DNA of 64,000 bases from Propionibacteriaceae bacterium (GTDB taxonomy: Bacteria > Actinomycetota > Actinomycetes > Propionibacteriales > Propionibacteriaceae): contig JAISCA010000066.1 in NCBI GenBank assembly GCA_031265875.1, forward strand, positions 82,391 to 146,390, written 5' to 3'. Under the pieces are notes generated by a model, which saw nothing but the letters and a program-made list of their open reading frames with translations, was not told the origin of the DNA and did no database searches. The translations under genes were made by a program, and so were the position numbers. How positions within the stretch are numbered: the stretch's first letter is position 1; each line of letters begins with the position of its first letter. This document shows, piece after piece, positions 16,385-24,313 of this stretch.

Positions 16385-16419
16385 CTATGGATGACTCCGA
16401 GTGTCTATATCATCCATAG
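16385..16419 (+). promoter_or_regulatory. Leader hairpin, second cassette
   Basis: CTATGGATGA and TCATCCATAG form perfect 10-base arms around a 15-base loop that contains GAGTG, as in the first cassette. A second short hairpin, TTTAGCA/TGCTAAA at about 16425-16442, lies just before the AAAGGAGG ribosome site. Confidence 0.6.
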
Positions 16420-16461
16420 CCATATTTAGCATTGTTGCTAAAGAAGTCAAAGGAGGACGGT

Positions 16462-16806
16462 GTGAAAAAATCAAAGTTTGCTGCAAAGGTGGCAGCGGTT
16501 CTCGTCGGGGCCGTGATGGCCGTCGGCTTGACCGCATCAGATGCCTGGGCCATGCGCCGCATCAACGATGTGGACTGTGTTGGTCACAATGATTATTACA
16601 TGACTCTGTCAGTCACAGGGAACACCTGCTGGGCGGATAATGGATCAGTCGGCGTGACCCTCTACCAGGTGGCAGAAGTCTACGGTGGGAACAACACCGG
16701 TACGGCGTACGGCCCCTCGCTAGGTACCATCTCAGTGATTCGCTGGAGCTACAGTGTCTTAACGTCGCGACCGACGCTCACCCAGTTGACTATCACTGGA
16801 CGATGA
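16462..16806 (+). CDS. Secreted beta/gamma-crystallin-fold protein (SKLP-like)
   Basis: 114 residues from the GTG at 16462, which has AAAGGAGG six bases before it; a longer frame exists but lacks such a site. MKKSKFAAK, a hydrophobic core and DAWA give a clear Sec signal with cleavage before MRRIND, leaving about 85 residues. The mature protein has VDCVGHNDYY, NTCWADNGSVGVTLYQV and VYGGNNTGTAY, the pattern of the beta/gamma-crystallin family PF09076, which includes the Streptomyces killer-toxin-like protein. Two cysteines could form one disulfide. It heads a run of lipoprotein, adaptor, ATPase and permease genes. Toxic or inhibitory activity is an inference from the family. Confidence 0.7.
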   Translation: MKKSKFAAKVAAVLVGAVMAVGLTASDAWAMRRINDVDCVGHNDYYMTLSVTGNTCWADNGSVGVTLYQVAEVYGGNNTGTAYGPSLGTISVIRWSYSVLTSRPTLTQLTITGR

Positions 16807-16826
16807 CAAGGCATCATGCCTAGAGC

Positions 16827-17678
16827 ATGGACAGCTCTCGTGGTGGGTGTGTCTCAAGCGGAGCCTGTTTTGGGTGCGTACCCACGATCACGACGCTGGA
16901 GCAGGTAGCACTGCCCATCTATTCCTATATGCCGACCGTGGAGCAAACGGTGGCGTTGATGGTGGTAGGGCAAAATTTGGTCAATGAGTGTGTCACGGCC
17001 GACGATGGAACTGGTCGCTCGTCGTGGTCCATCATGGATAGTGTCACCGGTCAGACTCGGTTGGCAGATGTAGCCGATGTGACGGCGTACGTCGAGTTTG
17101 AACGGCGTTTGGATGCTGCTCGCAGTGGCCTGTGGGGGTTTTTCGACCCAGCTAGTGCAACGCAGAACGGTTATCGTATCCCGACTGAACAAGGTATTCT
17201 GGTGTTGTCTACACCCACCGACGCGATCATGGAATCCTGTTACGCTCGGGTTGACTCGGTGTCTCCCGGAGGGACGGCAGCTTGGCCTTTCAGTATCAAT
17301 TCATTGCCCGAAGCTGGGCCGCAATGGCGTCCTGACGACAGTCGTTACGAGGCAGCGGTGAAGCGGTGGTCTGACTGTATGGCTGGTCTTGGTTTCGATT
17401 ATTCGACACCAATTGACGCCATTGGTCGGAACACTGTCTATGGGGTGGATGAAGCGACGGCCCGAGCGGTGGCGGCGGCGGATGTACAGTGCAAGATCGA
17501 GACTAATCTGGTCGGTGTGGCGGTGGCGGTCGAATCGGCTTATGAGCAGATCTGGATCGACGAGCATCGTGACGAATTGGCTGCGCAGCAGAGGCAGATC
17601 GCCGATTATCTGGCTGGTCGGGTGACCGTGCCCGATCAGGCGCCGGTGACGGAGCCGCCGACGCCCCTGCCTTCGTGA
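16827..17678 (+). CDS. Putative lipoprotein of the second cassette, signal region disrupted
   Basis: 283 residues from the ATG at 16827, but this start gives no signal peptide. An in-frame ATG at 16803, overlapping the crystallin stop as ATGA, is cut by TAG at 16821. In another frame the ATG at 16816 reads MPRAWTALVVGVS, a good hydrophobic signal start, while the listed frame resumes with SSGACFGC, a possible lipobox. This suggests a frameshift inside a lipoprotein signal, or a sequencing error. The body resembles 12506-13429: spaced cysteines, KRWSDCMAGLGFD, and a charged C-terminal helix (YEQIWIDEHRDELAAQQ). Function unknown; immunity or accessory role possible from position. Confidence 0.6.
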   Translation: MDSSRGGCVSSGACFGCVPTITTLEQVALPIYSYMPTVEQTVALMVVGQNLVNECVTADDGTGRSSWSIMDSVTGQTRLADVADVTAYVEFERRLDAARSGLWGFFDPASATQNGYRIPTEQGILVLSTPTDAIMESCYARVDSVSPGGTAAWPFSINSLPEAGPQWRPDDSRYEAAVKRWSDCMAGLGFDYSTPIDAIGRNTVYGVDEATARAVAAADVQCKIETNLVGVAVAVESAYEQIWIDEHRDELAAQQRQIADYLAGRVTVPDQAPVTEPPTPLPS

Positions 17679-17696
17679 TCGAGTCAGGTCGGTGCG

Positions 17697-18833
17697 ATGA
17701 CTGCTCGGAAGAGTTTGGAGCCGGTGGTGCGGCGTCAGCGTGTTCTGCTGGTCGTTTTGACGGTGGCTTTGCTGGTTTGTGGGGCGGGGCTGGTGGCGGT
17801 CTGGAATATCAAGTCGCCGGCCCAACAAGCGGCGGAGCAGTCGCCGCCGCCGCCGTCGGTGCTGACGGCGGCGGTCAAAGAAGAAGAGGTGCTGGTCGAG
17901 CAGATCGTGCTGCGGGCGCTGGTGCGAGCCGATTCCGTCACGCTGCGTTCACGGATGTCGGGGGCTATCAGTCTGGTGACGGCCTTGCCGCAGCCAGCTG
18001 GCGGGCAAGTGATCGAGGGCAGTGCTCTGGTTGAGATCTCTGGACGGCCTATCTTCGCCTTGAGCGGGGCCGTGCCGGCTTACCGCCCGCTCGTTCCGGA
18101 CTTGGTCGGGACCGACGTCAGTCAGTTGCAGGCGGCGCTACAGCGTTTGGGTCTGCTGACGGGCAAGTTCAAGGACGGGACCTTCGACAAGCCGACTTCG
18201 ACCGCTGTGACCAAGTTGTATCAGGACCACGGCTACGCCCCGTCCTGCGACGGCTCGCCGGTGGCGGTCTGTTGGGGCGAGCTGGTTTTCGTGCCGTCGT
18301 TGCCGGCCGTCATCGCGACCGTCGCCGTCGGGGTCGGGGACGACGCCCCCAGCGGGACCGAGCTGTTGACCTTGCAGTTGGGCCAGGCTTCGGTCTCAGG
18401 CGTGGTGCCGAGGGGGCAGGAGAGCGGGCTGACAGCGGGTTTGGCCGCCTCGATATCGGATGACGCCAGTCAGCGACAGTGCGAGGCTGTGTTGGTGTCG
18501 GTCGGCGATTACGCTCCGGCGTCGTCCGACGGCGGTCAGGCGGCCGGTTTTCCGATCAGTCTGACGGCCGGGGATTGTCTGGATTCGACTTGGCTGGGCC
18601 TGAACGTGCGTCTGGCCATCGATGTGCGTTCGACCGACGGGCCGGTCTTGGTGGTGCCGACCTCGGCCGTCCAGACCGCCGCCGACGGCACGACCTTCGT
18701 GCGGGTCTTAGACGCGGCCGCCGGCCAGCGGCGGGTCGATGTCAGCACCGGGCTGATCGCCGGTGGCGAGGTGGCGGTCTATCCCGCCGATGGTCAGACC
18801 CTGACCGCCGGCGATCTGGTGGTGATCGGATGA
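17697..18833 (+). CDS. HlyD-like adaptor with peptidoglycan-binding domain
   Basis: 378 residues: a membrane span at about 14-36, a Pro-rich linker, a barrel-sandwich segment with GGQVIEGSALVEISGRPIFAL, a PG_binding_1 domain at about 143-183 (VGTDVSQLQAALQRLGLL, then TSTAVTKLYQDHGY), and a C-terminal beta domain ending in YPADGQTLTAGDLVVIG. It should join the MacB-like permease to the cell wall and pass cargo or sense a wall-acting compound. Its stop overlaps the ATPase start by ATGA. Domain order equals the first-cassette adaptor although the sequences have diverged strongly. Confidence 0.82.
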   Translation: MTARKSLEPVVRRQRVLLVVLTVALLVCGAGLVAVWNIKSPAQQAAEQSPPPPSVLTAAVKEEEVLVEQIVLRALVRADSVTLRSRMSGAISLVTALPQPAGGQVIEGSALVEISGRPIFALSGAVPAYRPLVPDLVGTDVSQLQAALQRLGLLTGKFKDGTFDKPTSTAVTKLYQDHGYAPSCDGSPVAVCWGELVFVPSLPAVIATVAVGVGDDAPSGTELLTLQLGQASVSGVVPRGQESGLTAGLAASISDDASQRQCEAVLVSVGDYAPASSDGGQAAGFPISLTAGDCLDSTWLGLNVRLAIDVRSTDGPVLVVPTSAVQTAADGTTFVRVLDAAAGQRRVDVSTGLIAGGEVAVYPADGQTLTAGDLVVIG

Positions 18834-19507
18834 GCCCGCCGCCGGCTGTCCGGCTGTCCCATCTGGGGCGGCGCTTCCCGGGGCCGCCGCCGGTGGACGC
18901 GCTTCAGGACGCCACTTTCACGGTTAGGGCCGGCGAGCATGTGGCGATCATGGGCCCGTCCGGGTCGGGCAAGTCGACCTTGTTGAATCTGATCGGGCTG
19001 TTGGACTCCGCCAGCTCGGGGGTCTACGAGTTGGATGGCGTCGACGTGGGTGGTCTGTCGGCTCAGCGGCGGACCCGCTTGCGGCGTGATCTGATCGGCT
19101 TCGTCTTCCAAGATTTCTTCCTGCTGCCGGCTCGTACGGCTTGGGAGAATGTGGCCTTGGCCATGGTTTACACCGGCCTGCCCGCCGCCCAGCGCAGACA
19201 GCGGGCGATGGCGGCTTTAGACCGGGTCGGTCTGTCGCAACGGCGTGATGCCCTGCCCTCGACTCTGTCCGGTGGTGAGCGTCAGCGGGTGGCCATCGCC
19301 CGGGCTCTGAGCAACGATCCCCGGCTGCTGTTGTGCGACGAGCCCACCGGCAATCTCGACTCGGTCACCGCCGGGCAGGTCATGGGTTTGATCGCCGGGC
19401 TGAACCGGCTGGGCGTGACCGTGTTGACCATCACCCACGATCTGGCGACGGCTTCTAGGGCGACCCGCGTCCTTCAGATCGCGGACGGTCGAGTGAGGGA
19501 TCAGTAG
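18830..19507 (+). CDS. ABC transporter ATPase (MacB/LolD type)
   Basis: 225 residues from the ATG at 18830, overlapping the adaptor stop; the open frame continues upstream but only in the shadow of the adaptor gene. Walker A GPSGSGKSTLLN, Q-loop FVFQDFFLL, signature LSGGERQRVAIARAL, Walker B LLLCDEPTGNLD and TITHD are intact. Length is canonical, unlike the first-cassette ATPase. It directly abuts the permease gene (stop at 19507, start at 19508), so the two are almost surely one transporter. Confidence 0.9.
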   Translation: MSPPPAVRLSHLGRRFPGPPPVDALQDATFTVRAGEHVAIMGPSGSGKSTLLNLIGLLDSASSGVYELDGVDVGGLSAQRRTRLRRDLIGFVFQDFFLLPARTAWENVALAMVYTGLPAAQRRQRAMAALDRVGLSQRRDALPSTLSGGERQRVAIARALSNDPRLLLCDEPTGNLDSVTAGQVMGLIAGLNRLGVTVLTITHDLATASRATRVLQIADGRVRDQ

Positions 19508-20707
19508 ATGGCTGGGCGGGGTTCGACTTGGCGGGCGGTCTGGTCCGAGGCCCTGGCCAGCCTGGGCCAGAAACCGGCCCGGACCGTCCTGACCATGCTG
19601 GGCACCGTTCTCGGGGTCGGCTGTTTCGTGGCCGTGCTCGGTCTGACCGCGACCGCCGCCGGGCAGATCTCGACCGATTTCTCCAGCCAGATCGCCACCG
19701 CCGTGCGAGTCAACGACGCCGGAACGAACCCGGCCGGCGACACGGTCTTCTCCTTCCCCGACGACGCCGAGCAGCGGATCGCCCGCTTGAACGGCGTCCA
19801 GGCCGGCGGCGTCGCCTGGTCGACGTCAGCCGACCTCGATCTCGGCCCCGCCGCCTCCAGCCCGGCCGAGGCGGCGCGGGTGACCGTCACGCTGGCCACC
19901 AGTGGATACATCGACGCCCTGCTGCCGACCTGGCGCTCCGGCGGCGTCTACAACCGATTCCAACAAGACCACCGACTACCGGTCGTCGTCCTCGGCCCCG
20001 CCTTGGCCAACCGTTTCGGCCTGAGCCAGGCCGGCGGCGTCGTCCAGCTTAACGGGCTGCCCTACCTGGTCACCGGCATCCTGGCCGACGTCGCCACCCA
20101 GCCCGAGGTCCTGGCCGGAGCTTTGATCCCGGCCACCACCGGATGGGACCGTTTCGGGTCGCCGACCGTGCACGCCCCCGCTTCGATGCTGATCCGGACC
20201 GATCTCGGAGCGGCCCACCAGATCGCCGGCGAGGCCGCCCGGCAACTGCGTCCCGACGCCCCCCAATTGATGGCCGTGGTGCCGCCGCCGGACCCACCGC
20301 GCATGGCCAGCCTGATCAACGCCTCGATGCGCAACCTCTTCACCGCTCTAGCCGGCCTGACCCTGCTGATCGGCGGGGCCGCCATCGCCAACACCACTCT
20401 CGTCTCAGTCATGGAACGCACTCAGGAGATCGGGTTGCGCCGGGCCTTGGGAGCCGCCCCGGCCCACATCATCGCCCAATTCCTGATCGAGACCGTCGTC
20501 CTCGGCGCCGTGGCCGGCCTGGTCGGCGGATCGCTCGGCCTGCTGGCCGTTATCGCCGTCGCCCTCAGCCTGGACTGGACCGCCCTGATCGACCCTTGGA
20601 TCGTGCTGGCCGCCCCCGCCATCGGCGCCGGCGTCGGTCTGCTGGCTGGCCTCTACCCGGCCTGGAAAGCCGGCCACATCGACCCCATCGGGGCCCTCAG
20701 GCGCTGA
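19508..20707 (+). CDS. MacB/FtsX-type ABC permease
   Basis: 399 residues: one N-terminal span (LTMLGTVLGVGCFVAVLGLT), a large extracytoplasmic domain of about 220 residues with the MacB-PCD pattern, then three C-terminal spans beginning LFTALAGLTLLIGGAAIAN and the family motif MERTQEIGLRRALGAAP. This is the MacB arrangement, a mechanotransmitter rather than a classical importer, usually expelling peptides or proteins from outside the membrane or resisting wall-active peptides. With the adaptor and ATPase it makes a complete MacAB-like complex dedicated to the small crystallin-fold protein or to defence against it. Confidence 0.88.
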   Translation: MAGRGSTWRAVWSEALASLGQKPARTVLTMLGTVLGVGCFVAVLGLTATAAGQISTDFSSQIATAVRVNDAGTNPAGDTVFSFPDDAEQRIARLNGVQAGGVAWSTSADLDLGPAASSPAEAARVTVTLATSGYIDALLPTWRSGGVYNRFQQDHRLPVVVLGPALANRFGLSQAGGVVQLNGLPYLVTGILADVATQPEVLAGALIPATTGWDRFGSPTVHAPASMLIRTDLGAAHQIAGEAARQLRPDAPQLMAVVPPPDPPRMASLINASMRNLFTALAGLTLLIGGAAIANTTLVSVMERTQEIGLRRALGAAPAHIIAQFLIETVVLGAVAGLVGGSLGLLAVIAVALSLDWTALIDPWIVLAAPAIGAGVGLLAGLYPAWKAGHIDPIGALRR

Positions 20708-20802
20708 TCGACCCAAGTCGACACCGGATCGGTCGTTGGTCAAGCGACAGAAGACCGTCTGGTTGACTCACCGTCGGCGGGCGGCGTCTGATACGGCCTG
20801 GC

Positions 20803-21924
20803 TCAGTCGCCCAGGCCGACGCCGATCTTGCGGGCGGTTTGGACCCAGTCGTGGTCCAAGGGCACGGTCTTGAGTTTGCCCGCTACCTGGGACAGCGGCA
20901 CGGCCTCGGCCCCGTCGCCCCGGGCCGCCACCAAGACGCCGAAGACCTCCTCCATGACCAGGTCGGCGGCGGTGGCGCCCAAGCGGGTGGCCAAGAGGCG
21001 GTCGGTCGAGCAGGGGGCGCCGCCGCGTTGGACGTAGCCCAAGATGGTGACGCGCGACTCTAGGCCGGTGGTGGTCTCCAGGTCGCGGGCCAGTTTGAAG
21101 GTGTGCTCGCGTTGGGAGTCCTCGACGTTGGCCAGGTGGGCCCGGGCGGCCCGCCGGGCCTCGGAGGAGCCGGCCTTGTCCACCAGCAGGCGAGCGGCAT
21201 CGTAGTCGGCTTTGTCGTTTTGGTCGCGGGCGCCTTCGGCCACAGCGATGACGCTGAAGGTCGAGCCCCGCTCCATGCGTTCGTGCACCTTGGCCGCGAC
21301 GGCCTCCACGCTGTAGGGGATCTCGGGGATCAAGATGACGTCGGCCCCGCCGGCCAGGCCGGCCGCCAGGGTCAGCCAGCCGGCCCGGTGACCCATCAAC
21401 TCGGCCAGGATGATGCGGTGGTGGCTGTGGGCGGTCGAGTGCAGCCGGTCGATGGCGTCGGTCGCGATCTCGACCGCCGTGGCGAAGCCGAAGCTGGTGT
21501 CGGTGCCGGCGATGTCGTTGTCGATGGTCTTGGGCAAGGTGATGACGTTGAGGCCGGCGTCGGACAATCGCTTGGCGTTCTTGGCCGTGCCGCCGCCGCC
21601 CAGCATGACCAGGGCGTCGAGACCGTCGCTGTGGTAGTTCTCCACGATGGTGGGCACCATGTCGACGGCTTGCCCGTCGCGGACGTACTTGTGGACCTTG
21701 TCCCGGCTGGTGCCCAAGATGGTGCCTCCGGTGGTCAAGATGCCGGACAGGGCGTTGCCGTTGAGATCGATGGTGCGGTTCTCGACCAGTCCCTTGATGC
21801 CGTCGAGGAAGCCGATCAGCTGCATGCCGTAATGCCAGATGGCGGTCTTGCCGAAACCGCGGATGACGGCGTTGAGGCCGGGGGCGTCGCCACCGGCGGT
21901 GAGAATACCGACGCGCTTGGTCAT
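20803..21924 (-). CDS. pfkA: 6-phosphofructokinase
   Basis: 373 residues, good AGGAG ribosome site. [25 protein letters not shown] with catalytic Asp, the LMGHRAGWL substrate segment and [14 protein letters not shown] place it in the phosphofructokinase family, committing fructose-6-phosphate to glycolysis. The PKTID lysine marks the clade containing Streptomyces enzymes and PPi-dependent forms. At the phosphoryl-donor loop, where relatives read GGDG, GGEG or GGDD, it reads LGGGGTAKN, so the acidic metal ligand is replaced by glycine. A second, PPi-type enzyme is encoded at 28712. Donor specificity is therefore uncertain. Confidence 0.88.
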   Translation of the reverse strand: MTKRVGILTAGGDAPGLNAVIRGFGKTAIWHYGMQLIGFLDGIKGLVENRTIDLNGNALSGILTTGGTILGTSRDKVHKYVRDGQAVDMVPTIVENYHSDGLDALVMLGGGGTAKNAKRLSDAGLNVITLPKTIDNDIAGTDTSFGFATAVEIATDAIDRLHSTAHSHHRIILAELMGHRAGWLTLAAGLAGGADVILIPEIPYSVEAVAAKVHERMERGSTFSVIAVAEGARDQNDKADYDAARLLVDKAGSSEARRAARAHLANVEDSQREHTFKLARDLETTTGLESRVTILGYVQRGGAPCSTDRLLATRLGATAADLVMEEVFGVLVAARGDGAEAVPLSQVAGKLKTVPLDHDWVQTARKIGVGLGD

Positions 21925-22044
21925 GGTCTAAGGCTCCTGCTCGGTCGGGTGCGTGTCCCCAGGCTAGACCACTGTGGACCCGGTCCCGCGCGGGGTCTCT
22001 GAGAGGGTGGCCGTCAAGCTGGGGGAGCCGGCTTCCAGGAGTTT

Positions 22045-22053
22045 GTATATACT
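22045..22053 (+). promoter_or_regulatory. -10 box overlapped by GTATATAC palindrome
   Basis: GTATATAC at 22045-22052 overlaps a TATACT -10 box (22048-22053) upstream of the mutase-fusion gene. The flank TTGTATATAC is close to TTGTGTATAC in front of the GntR regulator gene at 39114. GntR-family proteins commonly bind GTATAC-centred sites. A strong ribosome site GAAGGAGG follows at about 22079. Confidence 0.4.
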
Positions 22054-22097
22054 CTTAACTAATTCTTCGAAGAGCGCACTGAAGGAGGCCCCAGGCC

Positions 22098-24293
22098 ATG
22101 TCAGGAGCCAGCCCGTCAACTCATCGATCACCGTGTCGGGCCGTCTTGCTGGCCGCTGGGACCAGCCCGGACAGCCGTCGCTTGCTGACTCAGCCGCTGG
22201 CCGACTCGACCGTGGTGGAGCAGAGCTTGCAGACGCTGCGGGCGGTGGTTTCGGATGACAGCATCGTCATCGTGGTGGCCGAGGACGACGATTCGGTGCG
22301 CCAACTGCTGGGACCGAGCTGGCGTTACGTGGTCCAGTCCGTCCCGGCCGGCACCGGCGACGCCGTGCGCTGCGCCCGCTTCGAACTGGCCGGATCGACC
22401 GGTCAGGTCCTGATCGCCTACGCCGACACGCCCTTGATCAGCCCGAGTTCGCTGCGCGGCCTGATCAACCGGCACCGGCTCAAGCGGGCCCAGTTCTCCC
22501 TTTTGACCGCCCTGGTCGACCAGCCGGGGGAGTACGGTCTGGTCGAGCGCGACGCCGCCGGCGGCATCGTCGCCATCACCGAGGCCAGTGACGCTAGTGT
22601 CCGGTACCGCCCGGCCGGCCCCAGCGAAGTCAACGTCGGCGCCTACCTGGCCCAGGCCGAGCACCTGCTGCCGCAATTGGACGCCATGGCCGCCGCTGGC
22701 GAGCACCGTTTGACCGAGCTGGCCCGGCGCTTGATCGGCCAGGGCGTGGCGGTGGCCTCGTACACCATCGTGGACGCCGACGAACTCCAAGGCATCAACT
22801 CGGACCAACAGCTCCAAGCCGCCGCCGACATCGTCATGAAGCGACTCTTCACCCCCCATCGGGCCGGCGACCAGAGCCGCATCAGCTTCGGCACCGGCGG
22901 CTGGCGGGCCATCATCGGAGAAGGCTTCACCTTGCCCAATGTGCGCCGGTTGACCCAGACTCTGGCCAATCAGATCATCCGTCAGTCGGACGAGGCCAAG
23001 GGCGTCGTGATCGGTGGCGACCGCCGTTTCTTGTCCCAGGAGGCCAGTCAGGCCGCCGCCGAAGTCATGGCCGGCAACAATATCCCAGTCGACCTGTTGG
23101 AAGCCGACGTGCCGACACCGCTGGTCACCTTCGCCGCCCCCCACCTGGGCTCGGCCTTGGGCTTGGTCTTCACCGCCTCGCACAATCCGCCGCAGTGGAA
23201 CGGCCTCAAAGTCTTCCTCCAGGACGGCTCCCTGCCCCTCAGCGATCAAACCGACGCCTGGGAACAGGAGTCCAACGCCTTGACCGCCGCCGACATCGTG
23301 GCGGTCGATCTGGACCTGGCCCGTCAAGCCGGCCTGATCCGCCCGGTCGACCTGACCAGCCAGTACATCGACGCCATCGAGAAGGTGATCGACGTCGAGG
23401 CCATGCGCCGGACCGACGGGCTGCGCATCGTGGTCGACCCGATGTACGGCACCAGTCAGTTGACCCTGGGCATGATATTGTCCGACGCCCGTTGCCGGGT
23501 CGAGTTCATCCACGACCGTCACAATCCGCTCTTCGGCGGTCGCTCGCCGGCTCCGGACCCGGAGGCTTTGACGACTTTGATCACGATGATGCGGAGCGGC
23601 GCCTTCGACCTCGGGCTGGCCACCGACGGCGACGCCGACCGCATCGCCATCGTCGATCAATCCGGTCGCTACATCCCCACCAACGACCTATTGTTGTTGC
23701 TCTACTGGTACTTGCACGAGGTCCGCGGCCTACGTGGGGGAGTGGTGCGCAATTTGGCCACGACCCATCTGCTGGATCGCTTGGCCGACCATTTCGGCGA
23801 GCCTCACCTGGAGACGCCGGTCGGTTTCAAACACATCACGGCCGGTATGCGCCAGATCGACGCCCTGATCGGCGGCGAGTCCTCCGGCGGCCTGACCATC
23901 AGGGGCCACATCTTGGGCAAGGACGGCATCTTCGCCTGCGCCCTGGTGGCCGAGATGCTGGCCCGGACCGGTCAACGGGTGGACCAGCTGCTGGAGCGGG
24001 TGCTGGCCCTGACCGGGCGCTCGCACTCCACCGAGTCGTCCATCCCGGCCACGCCCCAGATGCGGGTCGAGATCCCGCGCCGGATCGCGAGGGCCGACGT
24101 CTCCAGCTTGGCCGGCTTGCCGGTCGAGCGGGTCGACACCATGGACGGGATCAAGTTCCACCTGGGCCTAGACCGCTGGGCCCTGCTGCGCTTCTCCGGC
24201 ACCGAGCCGCTGCTGCGGCTGTTCGTGGAGGCCGACAGTCCAGAGCGAGCCAGTCAGATCACGGACTGGCTGGTCCACTTCGCCACCGCCTGA
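22098..24293 (+). CDS. GlmU-like nucleotidyltransferase domain fused to phosphohexomutase
   Basis: 731 residues. Residues about 10-245 resemble the uridylyltransferase half of GlmU: AVLLAAGT, VPAGTGDAVRCA, IAYADTPLIS, EYGLVERD and SEVNVGAYL; but the nucleotide loop that normally reads GxGTRM...K is replaced by SPDSRRLL, so catalysis is doubtful. Residues about 265-730 are a complete alpha-D-phosphohexomutase: FGTGGWRAIIGE, phosphoserine loop TASHNP (about 360), metal loop DGDADR (about 511), sugar loop GGESSGG (about 592) and phosphate loop RFSGTEP. It precedes chitobiose phosphorylase by 20 bases. A mutase acting on GlcNAc-1-phosphate made by that enzyme fits; glucose-1-phosphate is the alternative. 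Confidence 0.8.
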   Translation: MSGASPSTHRSPCRAVLLAAGTSPDSRRLLTQPLADSTVVEQSLQTLRAVVSDDSIVIVVAEDDDSVRQLLGPSWRYVVQSVPAGTGDAVRCARFELAGSTGQVLIAYADTPLISPSSLRGLINRHRLKRAQFSLLTALVDQPGEYGLVERDAAGGIVAITEASDASVRYRPAGPSEVNVGAYLAQAEHLLPQLDAMAAAGEHRLTELARRLIGQGVAVASYTIVDADELQGINSDQQLQAAADIVMKRLFTPHRAGDQSRISFGTGGWRAIIGEGFTLPNVRRLTQTLANQIIRQSDEAKGVVIGGDRRFLSQEASQAAAEVMAGNNIPVDLLEADVPTPLVTFAAPHLGSALGLVFTASHNPPQWNGLKVFLQDGSLPLSDQTDAWEQESNALTAADIVAVDLDLARQAGLIRPVDLTSQYIDAIEKVIDVEAMRRTDGLRIVVDPMYGTSQLTLGMILSDARCRVEFIHDRHNPLFGGRSPAPDPEALTTLITMMRSGAFDLGLATDGDADRIAIVDQSGRYIPTNDLLLLLYWYLHEVRGLRGGVVRNLATTHLLDRLADHFGEPHLETPVGFKHITAGMRQIDALIGGESSGGLTIRGHILGKDGIFACALVAEMLARTGQRVDQLLERVLALTGRSHSTESSIPATPQMRVEIPRRIARADVSSLAGLPVERVDTMDGIKFHLGLDRWALLRFSGTEPLLRLFVEADSPERASQITDWLVHFATA

Positions 24294-24313
24294 GCCTAGA
24301 AGCGAGGAGCTCC

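Noticed and set aside
22128..23660. 510-codon open frame opposite the mutase fusion
   Set aside because: Antisense shadow; no recognisable motif and no start signal.
23195..24313. Upstream part of the frame containing chitobiose phosphorylase
   Set aside because: It overlaps the mutase gene in another frame; GH94 similarity begins exactly at the ATG at 24314 behind a ribosome site.
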